DNA of 6,178 nucleotides, taken from contig JAUVUO010000082.1 of the NCBI GenBank assembly GCA_030601015.1, positions 1 through 6,178 on the forward strand. Reading direction: 5' to 3'. The notes beneath the pieces were generated by a model. The model had not been told where the DNA came from and did not search any database. It saw only the letters and a list, made by a program, of their open reading frames with translations. The translations under genes were made by a program, and so were the position numbers. Positions 1-5,852 of the stretch are shown in pieces. The DNA comes from Candidatus Omnitrophota bacterium (GTDB lineage: Bacteria; Omnitrophota; Gorgyraeia; Duberdicusellales; 4484-171). Every line of letters starts with the position of its first letter. Positions within the stretch are counted from its first letter, which is position 1.

Positions 1-484
1 CCGCATCTTCCAATTTAAGAGCAATATCTACGGCATTTGATGCCGAATCCCAGCCCAAACGAATTTTAACAGTCACAGGAACAAGAGATTCCTTAACTAT
101 GGACTTTAGTAGATTATATAATTTTACCGGTGTCCTAAGAAGACTAGCACCTTCCCCTCTGCGAGTAATCTTCGGCCTCGGGCAAGCCGCGTTAAAATCC
201 AACAAATCAAATCCGTAACCTGCCAACTTATCCAATGCTTTGAGAATATAATACAAATTGCTGCCCAACAATTGCACACCTAAAGGCCTTTGTCCTTCTT
301 CCGACCTTAGTATTTCCACAGATCTTTTACTCATATAATTCAAAGAACGTGCATTCAACATCTCTAAAAAACAACACTCACACCCAAACTTACGATTAAG
401 CATCCTAAAAGGCAAAGAAGTAATACCTGACATAGGCGCAAGTATCACAGGCGTTAACAATTTCAATTTTCCTATCTGAAGCAT
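1..484 (-). CDS. dusB: tRNA-dihydrouridine synthase, DusB-like (partial, N-terminal 161 codons)
   Basis: This enzyme reduces specific uridines in the tRNA D-loop to dihydrouridine using FMN and NADPH in the cytoplasm. Translating the minus strand from the ATG at 484 gives 161 residues before the left edge; the rest (Dus proteins are usually about 310-350 residues) lies outside the window. Visible motifs are the FMN-site start APMSGITSLPFR (residues 16-27), RPLGVQLLGSN (67-77), the active-site block DFNAACPRPKITRRGEG (96-112) with the catalytic acid Cys at residue 101, and TVKIRLGWD (138-146) with the FMN-contacting Lys140. The start fits the family, whose N-terminus normally reads IG-x-L-x-x-PVILAPM. 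No Shine-Dalgarno sequence precedes it. The reading is visibly richer in G+C than the neighbouring genes. The motif NAACP in place of the common NMGCP keeps the Cys and is a subfamily variation. Family assignment is secure; the DusB label rather than another Dus clade is likely. Confidence 0.93.
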   Translation of the reverse strand, partial: MLQIGKLKLLTPVILAPMSGITSLPFRMLNRKFGCECCFLEMLNARSLNYMSKRSVEILRSEEGQRPLGVQLLGSNLYYILKALDKLAGYGFDLLDFNAACPRPKITRRGEGASLLRTPVKLYNLLKSIVKESLVPVTVKIRLGWDSASNAVDIALKLEDA

Positions 485-500
485 TAATAATTTAAATTAA

Positions 501-509
501 ATTTTACCA
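501..509 (-). promoter_or_regulatory. possible extended -10 promoter for dusB
   Basis: On the minus strand this reads TGG followed by TAAAAT, an extended -10 element matching the consensus TATAAT at five of six positions. No good -35 is present at 16-18 bases, which extended -10 promoters can tolerate. Transcription would begin about 9 bases before the dusB ATG, consistent with the lack of a ribosome binding site there. In such AT-rich DNA a chance match is quite possible. A second TATAAT at 578-583, also without a -35, is an alternative giving a leader of about 90 bases. Confidence 0.3.
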
Positions 510-561
510 TTAATCGTTCAATTTTCCCATTATCTAATCCTTTCTATCTAATCTCTCAGAT

Positions 562-579
562 ATAAAAAATATTTTTTAT
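562..579. repeat. perfect 18-bp AT-only palindrome
   Basis: The 18 bases from 562 to 579 are their own reverse complement (ATAAAAAAT followed by ATTTTTTAT). They lie in the 157-base gap between the small membrane protein gene and dusB. It contains no G or C, so a transcribed hairpin would be weak. It may help transcription end or may simply reflect base composition. No convincing terminator was found in this gap; the nearest candidate is a four-pair stem at 605-616 with a run of seven T (minus strand) at 590-596. Confidence 0.3.
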
Positions 580-641
580 TATACCTAATAAAAAAATTCG
601 GGTAGGCTTTTAAACCAAAAATAACGAGGATTTTATAATTT

Positions 642-962
642 TTAAATAGTAATAAATGAAAAAATCCTTTTTAATAAGGAAACTATCCAGGCCCATATAG
701 GCAGATAAAAAGACTTAAGTTGAGTCATCAGATAGCTGAATATATTATTCATAAAATCAGTCGTTGTCCATTCACCAAAAATAACCATTTTAAAAAAACA
801 AACTATTAGTAAAATACCAAAAACAAACAAACATACAACTAGAATGAATAATGGGACAGAAACAATTAAACAAATTCCTTTTTTTATACCGGAAAAGAAA
901 TCAATTAATAAATACTTCGCAGTATTTATTAAATTTTTTTTATATGAAGCATGCTTATTCAT
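642..962 (-). CDS. small membrane protein of unknown function
   Basis: I do not recognise this 106-residue protein. Its N-terminus is polar and basic (residues 1-28, several Lys). A long hydrophobic stretch follows at about 28-60, enough for one long or two short membrane helices. A second amphipathic to hydrophobic segment with several aromatics sits at about 84-106 and runs to the C-terminus. By the positive-inside rule the N-terminus would be cytoplasmic. It starts 81 bases downstream of the PilZ gene on the same strand, so the two may share a transcript. No Shine-Dalgarno site precedes the ATG, and the gap contains only a weak TACAAT without a clear -35. Coding status is supported by strand agreement, the orderly hydrophobic profile, and the absence of a better reading on the other strand. 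A partner role with PilZ is conjecture. Confidence 0.6.
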   Translation of the reverse strand: MNKHASYKKNLINTAKYLLIDFFSGIKKGICLIVSVPLFILVVCLFVFGILLIVCFFKMVIFGEWTTTDFMNNIFSYLMTQLKSFYLPIWAWIVSLLKRIFSFITI

Positions 963-1043
963 TAATAGTTATTTTTGAAGTTATCTATATTTGTTATTGT
1001 ACTCACACCTTATAAAAGAAGATTTAATTCGTAAAATAAAGCA

Positions 1044-1403
1044 TCAATCCGTATTATCGCTATTCTTTATTTTTATAAACTCGTCCAATTTTTCAACAAA
1101 CACTTTATCTAAATTTAAAAACTTAATTCTGGTTCTATTAAAACTTTTACCTTTCGCATATGGTACCGATTCTAAAACCTCGCCTTTCACTTCCATCTTC
1201 TGAATATAAAAAGGAAATCTTATCAGCATTTCTAAAATATCTCCTTTATTAAAACCTTCATTTGTCGTAAGCATAACACCTTTTTTACTTATATCTTTTG
1301 TTTGTGACATATCGAATTCCCGCATATTTACTAAACGATAACTCACTACACAATGACAATCAACTCTCAAGTTTTTTCTTTTTTCTTTATCTGAAGTTTC
1401 CAT
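1044..1403 (-). CDS. PilZ-domain protein, probable cyclic-di-GMP receptor
   Basis: This is a stand-alone PilZ domain of 119 residues, expected to bind cyclic-di-GMP in the cytoplasm and pass the signal to a partner by protein contact. Both halves of the ligand motif are visible: RKNLR (residues 9-13), matching RxxxR, and DISKKG (37-42), matching D/NxSxxG. The spacing between them fits the first strand and turn of the PilZ barrel. After these come GDILEMLIRFP (55-65) and a KMEVKGEVLES strand region typical of the barrel, then a C-terminal helix (about 100-112). There is no membrane segment, enzyme domain or receiver domain, so output must come from another protein; the small membrane protein 81 bases downstream is the nearest candidate. 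No Shine-Dalgarno site precedes the ATG. A promoter lies at 1461-1489. Binding is predicted from the motifs only. Confidence 0.86.
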   Translation of the reverse strand: METSDKEKRKNLRVDCHCVVSYRLVNMREFDMSQTKDISKKGVMLTTNEGFNKGDILEMLIRFPFYIQKMEVKGEVLESVPYAKGKSFNRTRIKFLNLDKVFVEKLDEFIKIKNSDNTD

Positions 1404-1460
1404 ATAATTATTTTTAAAAAAATAAAAAAATTAGAAATAGCCCTTTATCAAAATTAAGTT

Positions 1461-1489
1461 TTTATACCTTATTCAATGCTCTAAAACAA
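1461..1489 (-). promoter_or_regulatory. promoter for the PilZ gene
   Basis: On the minus strand a -35 TTGTTT (1484-1489) and a -10 TATAAA (1461-1466) are separated by exactly 17 bases. The -10 matches five of six consensus positions and the -35 matches the TTG half. Transcription would start near 1454, giving a leader of about 50 bases. A 13-base inverted repeat, GATAAAATTTATC at 1494-1506, abuts the upstream side of the -35 and could be an operator. Confidence 0.5.
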
Positions 1490-1612
1490 ATTGGATAAAA
1501 TTTATCATTTACTCCTTTAAATTAGTTTACCATTTATTACGGCCGTTTGCTAGTAAAAATAGTTATAACCAATTGGAAAACATAGATTTAGTATCTATTT
1601 TTTAATTTATAT

Positions 1613-1641
1613 TTTACAATACCTTTTATAAAGTGTACAAT
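1613..1641 (+). promoter_or_regulatory. sigma-70-type promoter for the plus-strand small gene
   Basis: A -35 TTTACA (1613-1618) and a -10 TACAAT (1636-1641) are spaced by exactly 17 bases, and each matches five of six consensus positions. Transcription should begin near 1648-1650, leaving a leader of about 75 bases. The leader contains a five-pair hairpin (ATGAA GTCT TTCAT, 1661-1674) and an eight-codon reading starting at 1661 without a ribosome binding site. This supports the gene at 1725 being real and independently transcribed. Confidence 0.65.
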
Positions 1642-1714
1642 ATATACATCTTTAAGCTAAATGAAGTCTTTCATACAAAATCATTAATTAAGCGGCAATT
1701 GATAAAATAGTTTT

Positions 1715-1718
1715 AGGG
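1715..1718 (+). promoter_or_regulatory. ribosome binding site for the 92-residue gene
   Basis: AGGG lies 6 bases before the ATG at 1725. It fixes this start and is the main sign, with the upstream promoter, that translation goes on the plus strand here rather than in the opposing minus-strand reading at 1688-1912. Confidence 0.55.
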
Positions 1719-1724
1719 TAATTT

Positions 1725-2003
1725 ATGGATGAAATAAAAAAAGAAGAAATACTCTCTTTTTTAATTAAAATAGAATCAGATCCTTCATATAAACAAATAT
1801 TAAAATTTTTCCAGGGTGTGCCGGCTATAGTTATCACTTTTATTATATCAATGCCGAATATAACTGAAATTAGACTTTTACTTACTACTCTTTGGGAAGA
1901 AAACAAAATCATGGTAAATGGTTCCGGTTACAATAATTTAATGAAAGGCCTATTAAAAAATGACAGGTCGTTCTGGTTTGTTGCCATACGCACTAAAAAA
2001 TAA
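1725..2003 (+). CDS. hypothetical 92-residue protein, only plus-strand gene of the window
   Basis: I do not recognise the family. The protein is small, without signal peptide or clear membrane segment. The first 30 residues are a charged helix-forming stretch rich in Lys, Glu and Ile. A hydrophobic stretch VPAIVITFIISMP (about 32-44) follows, then a probable helix TEIRLLLTTLWEENKIMV (47-64). It ends with a Gly/Asn turn (65-69) and a strand-like end RSFWFVAIRTKK (81-92). The helix–turn–strand ending loosely resembles a winged helix, so a small DNA-binding regulator is possible, but this is only a shape argument. Supporting its reality are a promoter with 17-base spacing, an AGGG site 6 bases before the ATG, and a terminator at 2066-2098. 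It stands alone, convergent with the tRNA and divergent from the PilZ gene. Confidence 0.66.
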   Translation: MDEIKKEEILSFLIKIESDPSYKQILKFFQGVPAIVITFIISMPNITEIRLLLTTLWEENKIMVNGSGYNNLMKGLLKNDRSFWFVAIRTKK

Positions 2004-2065
2004 TTTAATAAATGATAACACCCCCTAATTCTTCAAATACATATTTTTTTTAAACCCCCAATCAC

Positions 2066-2098
2066 AAAAAAAACCGCCCTTTACGGCCGGTTTTTTTT
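2066..2098. terminator. bidirectional intrinsic terminator
   Basis: The core AACCGCCC and GGCCGGTT arms (2072-2079 and 2085-2092) pair around the loop TTTAC with one internal C·C mismatch. A-runs on the left and T-runs on the right extend the stem and supply a U-tract in both directions. On the plus strand it closes the 92-residue gene, whose stop is about 60 bases upstream. On the minus strand it begins immediately after the CCA end of tRNA-Glu and ends that transcript. Confidence 0.85.
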
Positions 2099-2175
2099 GG
2101 TAGCCCCAACCGGATTCGAACCGGTGTCGCATGGCTGAGAACCATGTGTCCTAGGCCTAGCTAGACGATGGGGCC
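2098..2175 (-). tRNA. tRNA-Glu (anticodon CTC)
   Basis: The minus strand folds into a complete tRNA with an encoded CCA (2098-2100). The acceptor arm is GGCCCCA with TGGGGCT, closing with a G1·U72 wobble; the discriminator is A73. The D-arm GTCT...GGAC carries an 11-base loop. The anticodon stem CATGG/CCATG encloses TTCTCAG, whose anticodon CTC (2137-2139) reads GAG, glutamate. The variable loop has 4 bases. The T-arm ACCGG/CCGGT carries the loop TTCGAAT. The block CGTCTAG...CCTAGGAC is typical of bacterial tRNA-Glu. It lies 77 bases downstream of the TPR gene on the same strand. A TATAAT ends only 5 bases before G1, without a clear -35, so the tRNA may have its own promoter or rely on readthrough. 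The terminator follows directly. Confidence 0.95.
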
Positions 2176-2252
2176 AAATAATTATATATTTTATTTAGAA
2201 ATATTATATTACCAATTTAATATTTTTTTATTTGTTTAATTGAGGATTAATT

Positions 2253-3359
2253 TTATCTATTTCTTTTTCTTGCTATATTGATTTTGACAATCATATCTAA
2301 ATTTTTCCCTAAAACAGCCTTTTCCTGCGCCTGGATAAAATATTGCTCGGCAACTTTAGAATTTCCTTTACTCAAATAAATAGTAGCCAATTTATAATAA
2401 ATTTTAGGATTATTATTATCGATAAGTAAAGCTTTTTCTAAAATATTTAAAGTTCTATCAAATTTATTTAAGGCCTGAAAAGCATTGCCTAATTCAATAT
2501 AAGCTTCTACAAATTCTGGATTTATATCAATTGATTTTTCCAAAGCACGAATTGATTCTTGAAAACAACCTATATAGGAATATGCTCTTCCTAACTGATA
2601 ATATCCCTCAGCAAACTTTAAATTTAAAAATATACTTTCATTTAACAAAATTATAGCTTTATTAAACTCTTTTTTTTCTATAAAATTTTTTGCTTCTTCT
2701 AAAAAATTTTCCGATAATACAATATCCCCTATATTTAACCCCCGTTTAGAATCTAAATAAGCTTTTGCCTTAATTTTATAATCAAAATTATTATCTTTAA
2801 TAAAGACTCTGGATTTAAAAATATTTAAATAAGCATCAGCATAATTTTCAATTTTATCATAACTCATACCTAGATAGAACATTGCTTGATCAAATTTTGG
2901 ATATATCATAATAGCTTCCTCTAAATACTGTATTGCCTTAGAATAATCGCCTTTAAAATAAAAACATAACCCTAAATTATATAGAATAATTTCTTTTTTG
3001 GAATAATTTGGCTGTGATAAATCTAAAGCCTTCCTTAAATTTCTGTTGGCGGCATCGAAGCTCTTTTCTTTTATATGAATGACTCCAAGGTTAACATAAG
3101 CATCCGGATTGCTCGGAAACAAATTTATAGCTTTCCACAATAAAACCTTAGCTTCATCATATAACTGATAACGGGAAATATCTGAACTTTTATTTATATA
3201 TTTTATGTATAAAAATTCGGAAAGTTCTTTAGAAGTTTGTTCGCTAATAAAAGCTGTCGCGTCATCAGTATACTGAGCTGCTAATGATTTTTTTGAGTAA
3301 AACCAAAAAACCAAAATAAAAACAATTATTAGCAAGTAATTAAAATTTTTCCTTTTCAT
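2253..3359 (-). CDS. TPR-repeat protein with N-terminal signal or membrane anchor
   Basis: This 368-residue protein begins MKRKNFNY, followed by a hydrophobic segment (about 8-21) and a SLAAQ site near 25-29. That fits a signal peptide cut around residue 28 or an uncleaved anchor, placing the rest outside the cytoplasmic membrane. The remainder is a stack of tetratricopeptide repeats. Good units lie at about 85-118, 123-156, 157-190, 215-249, 250-283, 284-317 and 318-351, each with the small-residue and aromatic pattern such as AYVNLGVIHIK or AEGYYQLGRAYSYIG. A degenerate unit sits at 61-84. The 25-residue break at 190-214 splits the array into an N-terminal and a C-terminal set. TPR arrays are protein-docking scaffolds; the partner is unknown and no enzymatic domain is seen. 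No Shine-Dalgarno site precedes the ATG, and a strong promoter sits immediately upstream. Confidence 0.88.
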   Translation of the reverse strand: MKRKNFNYLLIIVFILVFWFYSKKSLAAQYTDDATAFISEQTSKELSEFLYIKYINKSSDISRYQLYDEAKVLLWKAINLFPSNPDAYVNLGVIHIKEKSFDAANRNLRKALDLSQPNYSKKEIILYNLGLCFYFKGDYSKAIQYLEEAIMIYPKFDQAMFYLGMSYDKIENYADAYLNIFKSRVFIKDNNFDYKIKAKAYLDSKRGLNIGDIVLSENFLEEAKNFIEKKEFNKAIILLNESIFLNLKFAEGYYQLGRAYSYIGCFQESIRALEKSIDINPEFVEAYIELGNAFQALNKFDRTLNILEKALLIDNNNPKIYYKLATIYLSKGNSKVAEQYFIQAQEKAVLGKNLDMIVKINIARKRNR

Positions 3360-3367
3360 TAATTATA

Positions 3368-3396
3368 ATTATATAGTAAATAACTGTTATAGTCAA
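3368..3396 (-). promoter_or_regulatory. strong promoter of the TPR gene, placed for a leaderless mRNA
   Basis: On the minus strand TTGACT (3391-3396) and a perfect TATAAT (3368-3373) are separated by exactly 17 bases. Only 8 bases lie between the -10 and the ATG at 3359, so transcription should start at or within about 3 bases of the start codon. The absence of any Shine-Dalgarno site agrees with this. Confidence 0.75.
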
Positions 3397-3509
3397 AAAA
3401 ATAATATTTTTTTTCCTTCTTGGATTAAAGATATTAAAAAATCAAATTTATAAATTCAACAGCCTCAGGCCCATTATTCATATTAGAGTATTTGAATCAC
3501 ACCTATTAT

Positions 3510-3962
3510 TTATTCTTTAAGCCAGATTTTTCTCATATCCTCGGTTATTTCCCGTTGAAGAGCGTAATCTATTTCTTTATTATTGCCTTCTTTAATAATT
3601 TTCTTTTTTGTATGTATAAAATTATTTAATCGACAGCTCTTAGCTCCTGCGGTTCTTACGAAGTCTCTTATCTCTCTATCATCGCTAACCACAACAACTT
3701 CACTCTTATTTTTAAAATTTGATACCCGTTTTTTAATTATATCATCAGCGGTGCCACACCCGCTAAAAACAACTTCAAATCCGGAATTTATTACTTCCGG
3801 CCGTGGTTGTCCATCAAAAACGACTATAACTTTATTATTTATGCTTCCAGTAAGTTTATTTTTTTTGATATAGTTAATTAAACTAATATGAGGATTTTGT
3901 GAACTTTTTAGTTCCGGGACTTTATGAACCAGATTGAAGGCGTCTATGATAAAGACCAACAT
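3510..3962 (-). CDS. YacP-like NYN-domain ribonuclease
   Basis: This is a 150-residue single-domain protein of the NYN (PIN-like) fold, of the type whose Bacillus member YacP/Rae1 cuts mRNA in the ribosomal A site. The acidic metal-site pattern is complete: IIDAFN (residues 5-10, Asp7 and Asn10), VVFDG (47-51, Asp50), TADDIIK (71-77, Asp73/Asp74) and VVSDDREIRD (91-100, Asp94/Asp95). A basic, Lys-rich stretch at 118-124 could contact RNA. Length and motif order match the family. It is the last gene of the operon. The ATG lies 41 bases inside the end of the UPF0104 gene, and this start is fixed by a GGGAGG site. The nuclease assignment is by motifs. Orthology to Rae1 in substrate choice cannot be judged. 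Confidence 0.87.
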   Translation of the reverse strand: MLVFIIDAFNLVHKVPELKSSQNPHISLINYIKKNKLTGSINNKVIVVFDGQPRPEVINSGFEVVFSGCGTADDIIKKRVSNFKNKSEVVVVSDDREIRDFVRTAGAKSCRLNNFIHTKKKIIKEGNNKEIDYALQREITEDMRKIWLKE

Positions 3963-4884
3963 AAATTAATCCTCCCATAATTCCTACAAAAACTACTGTA
4001 ATTAAACTTAAAAGTGAAACCCCTAACCCTATAGTTTTATCTATTCCCGCAAGAGCAAAAAAATAAACTGACGCTGCTTCTCTGGTTCCGGCTCCGGCAA
4101 TTGTAATGGGAATAGAACTGACGATAATCACAAGAGGGACTAAAATAAAAAAATATATTAAATTTATATTTACTCCAAAAGCCTTGGCTGCGATAAAAAC
4201 AGAACTTACACCCAAAACATTTATTAAAGCAGAATATATTAAACTTTTAAAAAAAACATAAGGATTTTCCCTAAAAAACCCGCATTGCTCATGTGCTGAA
4301 ATTAATTTTTCCGTTATAAATTTATTTTTTTTAAATACCTTAACTAAAAATAAAAAAAATGATTCATTAAATACAACAAAGGCCATTGCCCCTATAATTA
4401 AACAAAGAATTGCTATTGATATAACCACCTCTTTGCATATACCTGTATTGAATCCCAGAGCAACTGACAAAAGAGCGGCAAATAAAACCATTAATGTAAG
4501 AGTAGTCCCTCCGCTGAATCTGTCCATAAAAATTGACGAAACAACTTTTTTAGTATCACCATAACGGTATGAGATCGATGCCCCTCTGAATACATCTCCA
4601 GCGATGAATGAAGGGAAAAAAAGATTAAAAAAAAGACTGGAAAAATAGCAGAAAAAAATTTCTTTCTTAGTAACGTTTATATTTAAATGATTAAGCAATA
4701 ATTTCCATCTGGCTATCCCCACAAAGTAACAAACCAAAGATATACATACGCTTAAAACAATATAAGGTTTGTAGGAATATTTATAGATTTCAACAATTTT
4801 GCTATAAGGGATAAATTTAAATAAAGCAAATATAATAGCAAATGTTATAACAATCCTAAAAATAAAAAAGATTTTTTTATTCAC
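3922..4884 (-). CDS. UPF0104 / LPG-synthase-TM-like integral membrane protein
   Basis: This 320-residue polytopic protein has about eight or nine hydrophobic segments (near 4-22, 40-58, 78-93, 126-146, 153-173, 212-236, 240-258, 268-282 and 286-310). It shows the hallmarks of the family whose founder is the membrane part of lysylphosphatidylglycerol synthase. These are ARWKLLL (58-64), LFFPSFIAGDVFRG (88-101), SSIFMDRFSG (116-125) and SIPITIAGAGTREA (257-270). The family is linked to lipid or lipid-linked sugar flipping, and some members sit beside glycosyltransferases. No catalytic lysyl-transferase domain follows here, so it is a stand-alone flippase-like protein of unknown cargo. It starts with GTG, 5 bases after the trxB stop and without a clear ribosome binding site, which implies translational coupling. 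Its last 41 bases overlap the NYN gene. Confidence 0.86.
   Translation of the reverse strand: MNKKIFFIFRIVITFAIIFALFKFIPYSKIVEIYKYSYKPYIVLSVCISLVCYFVGIARWKLLLNHLNINVTKKEIFFCYFSSLFFNLFFPSFIAGDVFRGASISYRYGDTKKVVSSIFMDRFSGGTTLTLMVLFAALLSVALGFNTGICKEVVISIAILCLIIGAMAFVVFNESFFLFLVKVFKKNKFITEKLISAHEQCGFFRENPYVFFKSLIYSALINVLGVSSVFIAAKAFGVNINLIYFFILVPLVIIVSSIPITIAGAGTREAASVYFFALAGIDKTIGLGVSLLSLITVVFVGIMGGLIYVGLYHRRLQSGS
3971..3976 (-). promoter_or_regulatory. ribosome binding site of the NYN gene, inside the UPF0104 gene
   Basis: On the minus strand GGGAGG lies 8 bases before the ATG at 3962. It decides that the NYN gene really starts within the preceding reading frame and does not begin at a later codon. 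Confidence 0.8.
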
Positions 4885-4889
4885 TTTTT

Positions 4890-5822
4890 CTAAGAACTTA
4901 TATAATGGCCTTTAAGATATTTATAAACTCCAATAGCTGCGGTTGCTCCCTCAGATGCCGCAGTTATTAACTGCTTTAACGGACGGCTGCGGCAATCACC
5001 GCAAGCCCATAAAGTTTTAGAACTGGCCCGCATTTGTTCATCTGTAATTATAAACCCGTTTTCATCTTTCTTTATAATATCTTTAACTATTTGAGTATTC
5101 GGAGCAATTCCCACGGCTACGAATACCCCTTGTAACTGCAGGGATTGCGTCTTGCCTGTGAGAGAATTTTGGATAATGAGCTCTTCTAAAAAATCTTTGC
5201 CTTTTATCTCATTTATCTTACTATCAAAAATTACTTCAATATTACTCTTTTCAAAAAGTTCCTTTTGTAAATAATCCAAAGCCCTTAATTTATCTCTTCT
5301 ATGTATCAAAACAACTTTATCCGCTATTTCCGATAAATACAATGCTTCTTCAACTGCAGTGTTACCTCCGCCAACAACAGCTACTTTTTTACCCTTAAAA
5401 AAAAATCCGTCACACACAGCACAATAAGATACTCCTTTACCTGAAAACTCTTCTTCCCCTTTTACATTTATTTTTTTAAAATTGGCACCTGTAGCAAGGA
5501 TTAAAGATTTCGCTGTATACAAATTATTGTTAGTCTTTATCTGAACTTCATTGTTATCAATATTAACATCAACAACTTCTTCATTTGTAATATTTATACT
5601 CAAATCTGTTAAAGTCTTTGTCAATGTTTCAGCTAAATCCCGGCCTTTAGTTCCTAAGCGTAACCCTACATAATTATCAATGTTTTCCATGAAAAGCAAT
5701 TGGCCTCCAACAGCTTTTGGTTCTAAAATAATAAAATCCAATCCCGAACGTTTAGCATAAACCGCAGCACTTACTCCTCCGATACCTGCACCTATAATTG
5801 CAAGATCAATTTTTCTTTCCAT
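4890..5822 (-). CDS. trxB: thioredoxin reductase
   Basis: This is a 310-residue flavoprotein that passes electrons from NADPH through FAD and a Cys pair to thioredoxin in the cytoplasm. Motifs in order are the N-terminal FAD site IIGAGIGG (residues 9-16), GGQLL (39-43), ATGA (110-113) and the redox pair CAVCDG (134-139; Cys134 and Cys137). They continue with the NADPH site GGGNTA (151-156), HRRDKLRA (174-181), whose two Arg favour NADPH over NADH, and the C-terminal FAD motif ACGDCRSRPLKQLITAASEG (273-292). Length is close to the usual 310-320 and all key residues are present. It follows the DUF6485 gene after 30 bases. The start is fixed by AGGGG (5831-5835) 8 bases before the ATG. No thioredoxin gene is in view. 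An extra Cys pair (274 and 277) flanks the GD of the FAD motif; Cys is known at some of these positions in the family. Confidence 0.96.
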   Translation of the reverse strand: MERKIDLAIIGAGIGGVSAAVYAKRSGLDFIILEPKAVGGQLLFMENIDNYVGLRLGTKGRDLAETLTKTLTDLSINITNEEVVDVNIDNNEVQIKTNNNLYTAKSLILATGANFKKINVKGEEEFSGKGVSYCAVCDGFFFKGKKVAVVGGGNTAVEEALYLSEIADKVVLIHRRDKLRALDYLQKELFEKSNIEVIFDSKINEIKGKDFLEELIIQNSLTGKTQSLQLQGVFVAVGIAPNTQIVKDIIKKDENGFIITDEQMRASSKTLWACGDCRSRPLKQLITAASEGATAAIGVYKYLKGHYISS

Positions 5823-5830
5823 AATCTATA

Positions 5831-5835
5831 CCCCT
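5831..5835 (-). promoter_or_regulatory. ribosome binding site of trxB
   Basis: On the minus strand AGGGG lies 8 bases before the ATG at 5822, in the 30-base gap after the DUF6485 stop codon. It fixes the trxB start. Confidence 0.75.
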
Positions 5836-5852
5836 ATTTTATATTTTGGTTC

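Larger units (their letters stand above)
1404..1724. other. divergent intergenic regulatory region
   Basis: This 321-base gap separates the minus-strand PilZ gene from the plus-strand 92-residue gene. It holds one promoter in each direction (minus 1461-1489, plus 1613-1641), an inverted repeat at 1494-1506, and an 8-base palindrome ACGGCCGT at 1540-1547 that stands out as GC-rich in its surroundings. A purine run AAAGGAG on the minus strand (about 1513-1519) is followed by an 11-codon reading that begins ATGATAAAT, but the 3-base spacing is too short for good initiation. I compared it by eye with the cyclic-di-GMP-I riboswitch core and saw no match. No tRNA or other RNA gene is evident. Confidence 0.55.

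Noticed and set aside
590..616. terminator after the small membrane protein gene
   Set aside because: A four-pair stem including a G·U pair, followed after several bases by seven T; below what I would report as a terminator.
991..1203. 70-codon plus-strand reading opposite the PilZ gene
   Set aside because: It is antisense to a well-supported PilZ domain, has no ribosome binding site and gives no recognisable protein.
1661..1687. leader peptide of eight codons (plus) and similar mini-readings before PilZ and dusB
   Set aside because: None has a properly spaced ribosome site or runs of a regulatory codon; short ATG-to-stop stretches are common in AT-rich DNA.
1404..1724. cyclic-di-GMP riboswitch upstream of the PilZ gene or the plus-strand gene
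   Set aside because: The context made it tempting, but the conserved core of the GEMM class is not visible on either strand.
1688..1912. 74-codon minus-strand reading opposite the 92-residue gene
   Set aside because: The plus-strand reading has promoter, AGGG and terminator; this one has none and its product looks like a reverse-strand shadow.
3420..3509. terminator after the NYN gene
   Set aside because: The only stem (GGCC TGA GGCT, near 3461-3471) has four pairs and a three-base loop, and the T-run is about 20 bases away; too weak to call.
3583..3873. 96-codon plus-strand reading opposite the NYN gene
   Set aside because: It lies wholly antisense to the NYN domain with its complete acidic motifs; its Leu/Ser/Thr-rich product is typical of a shadow.
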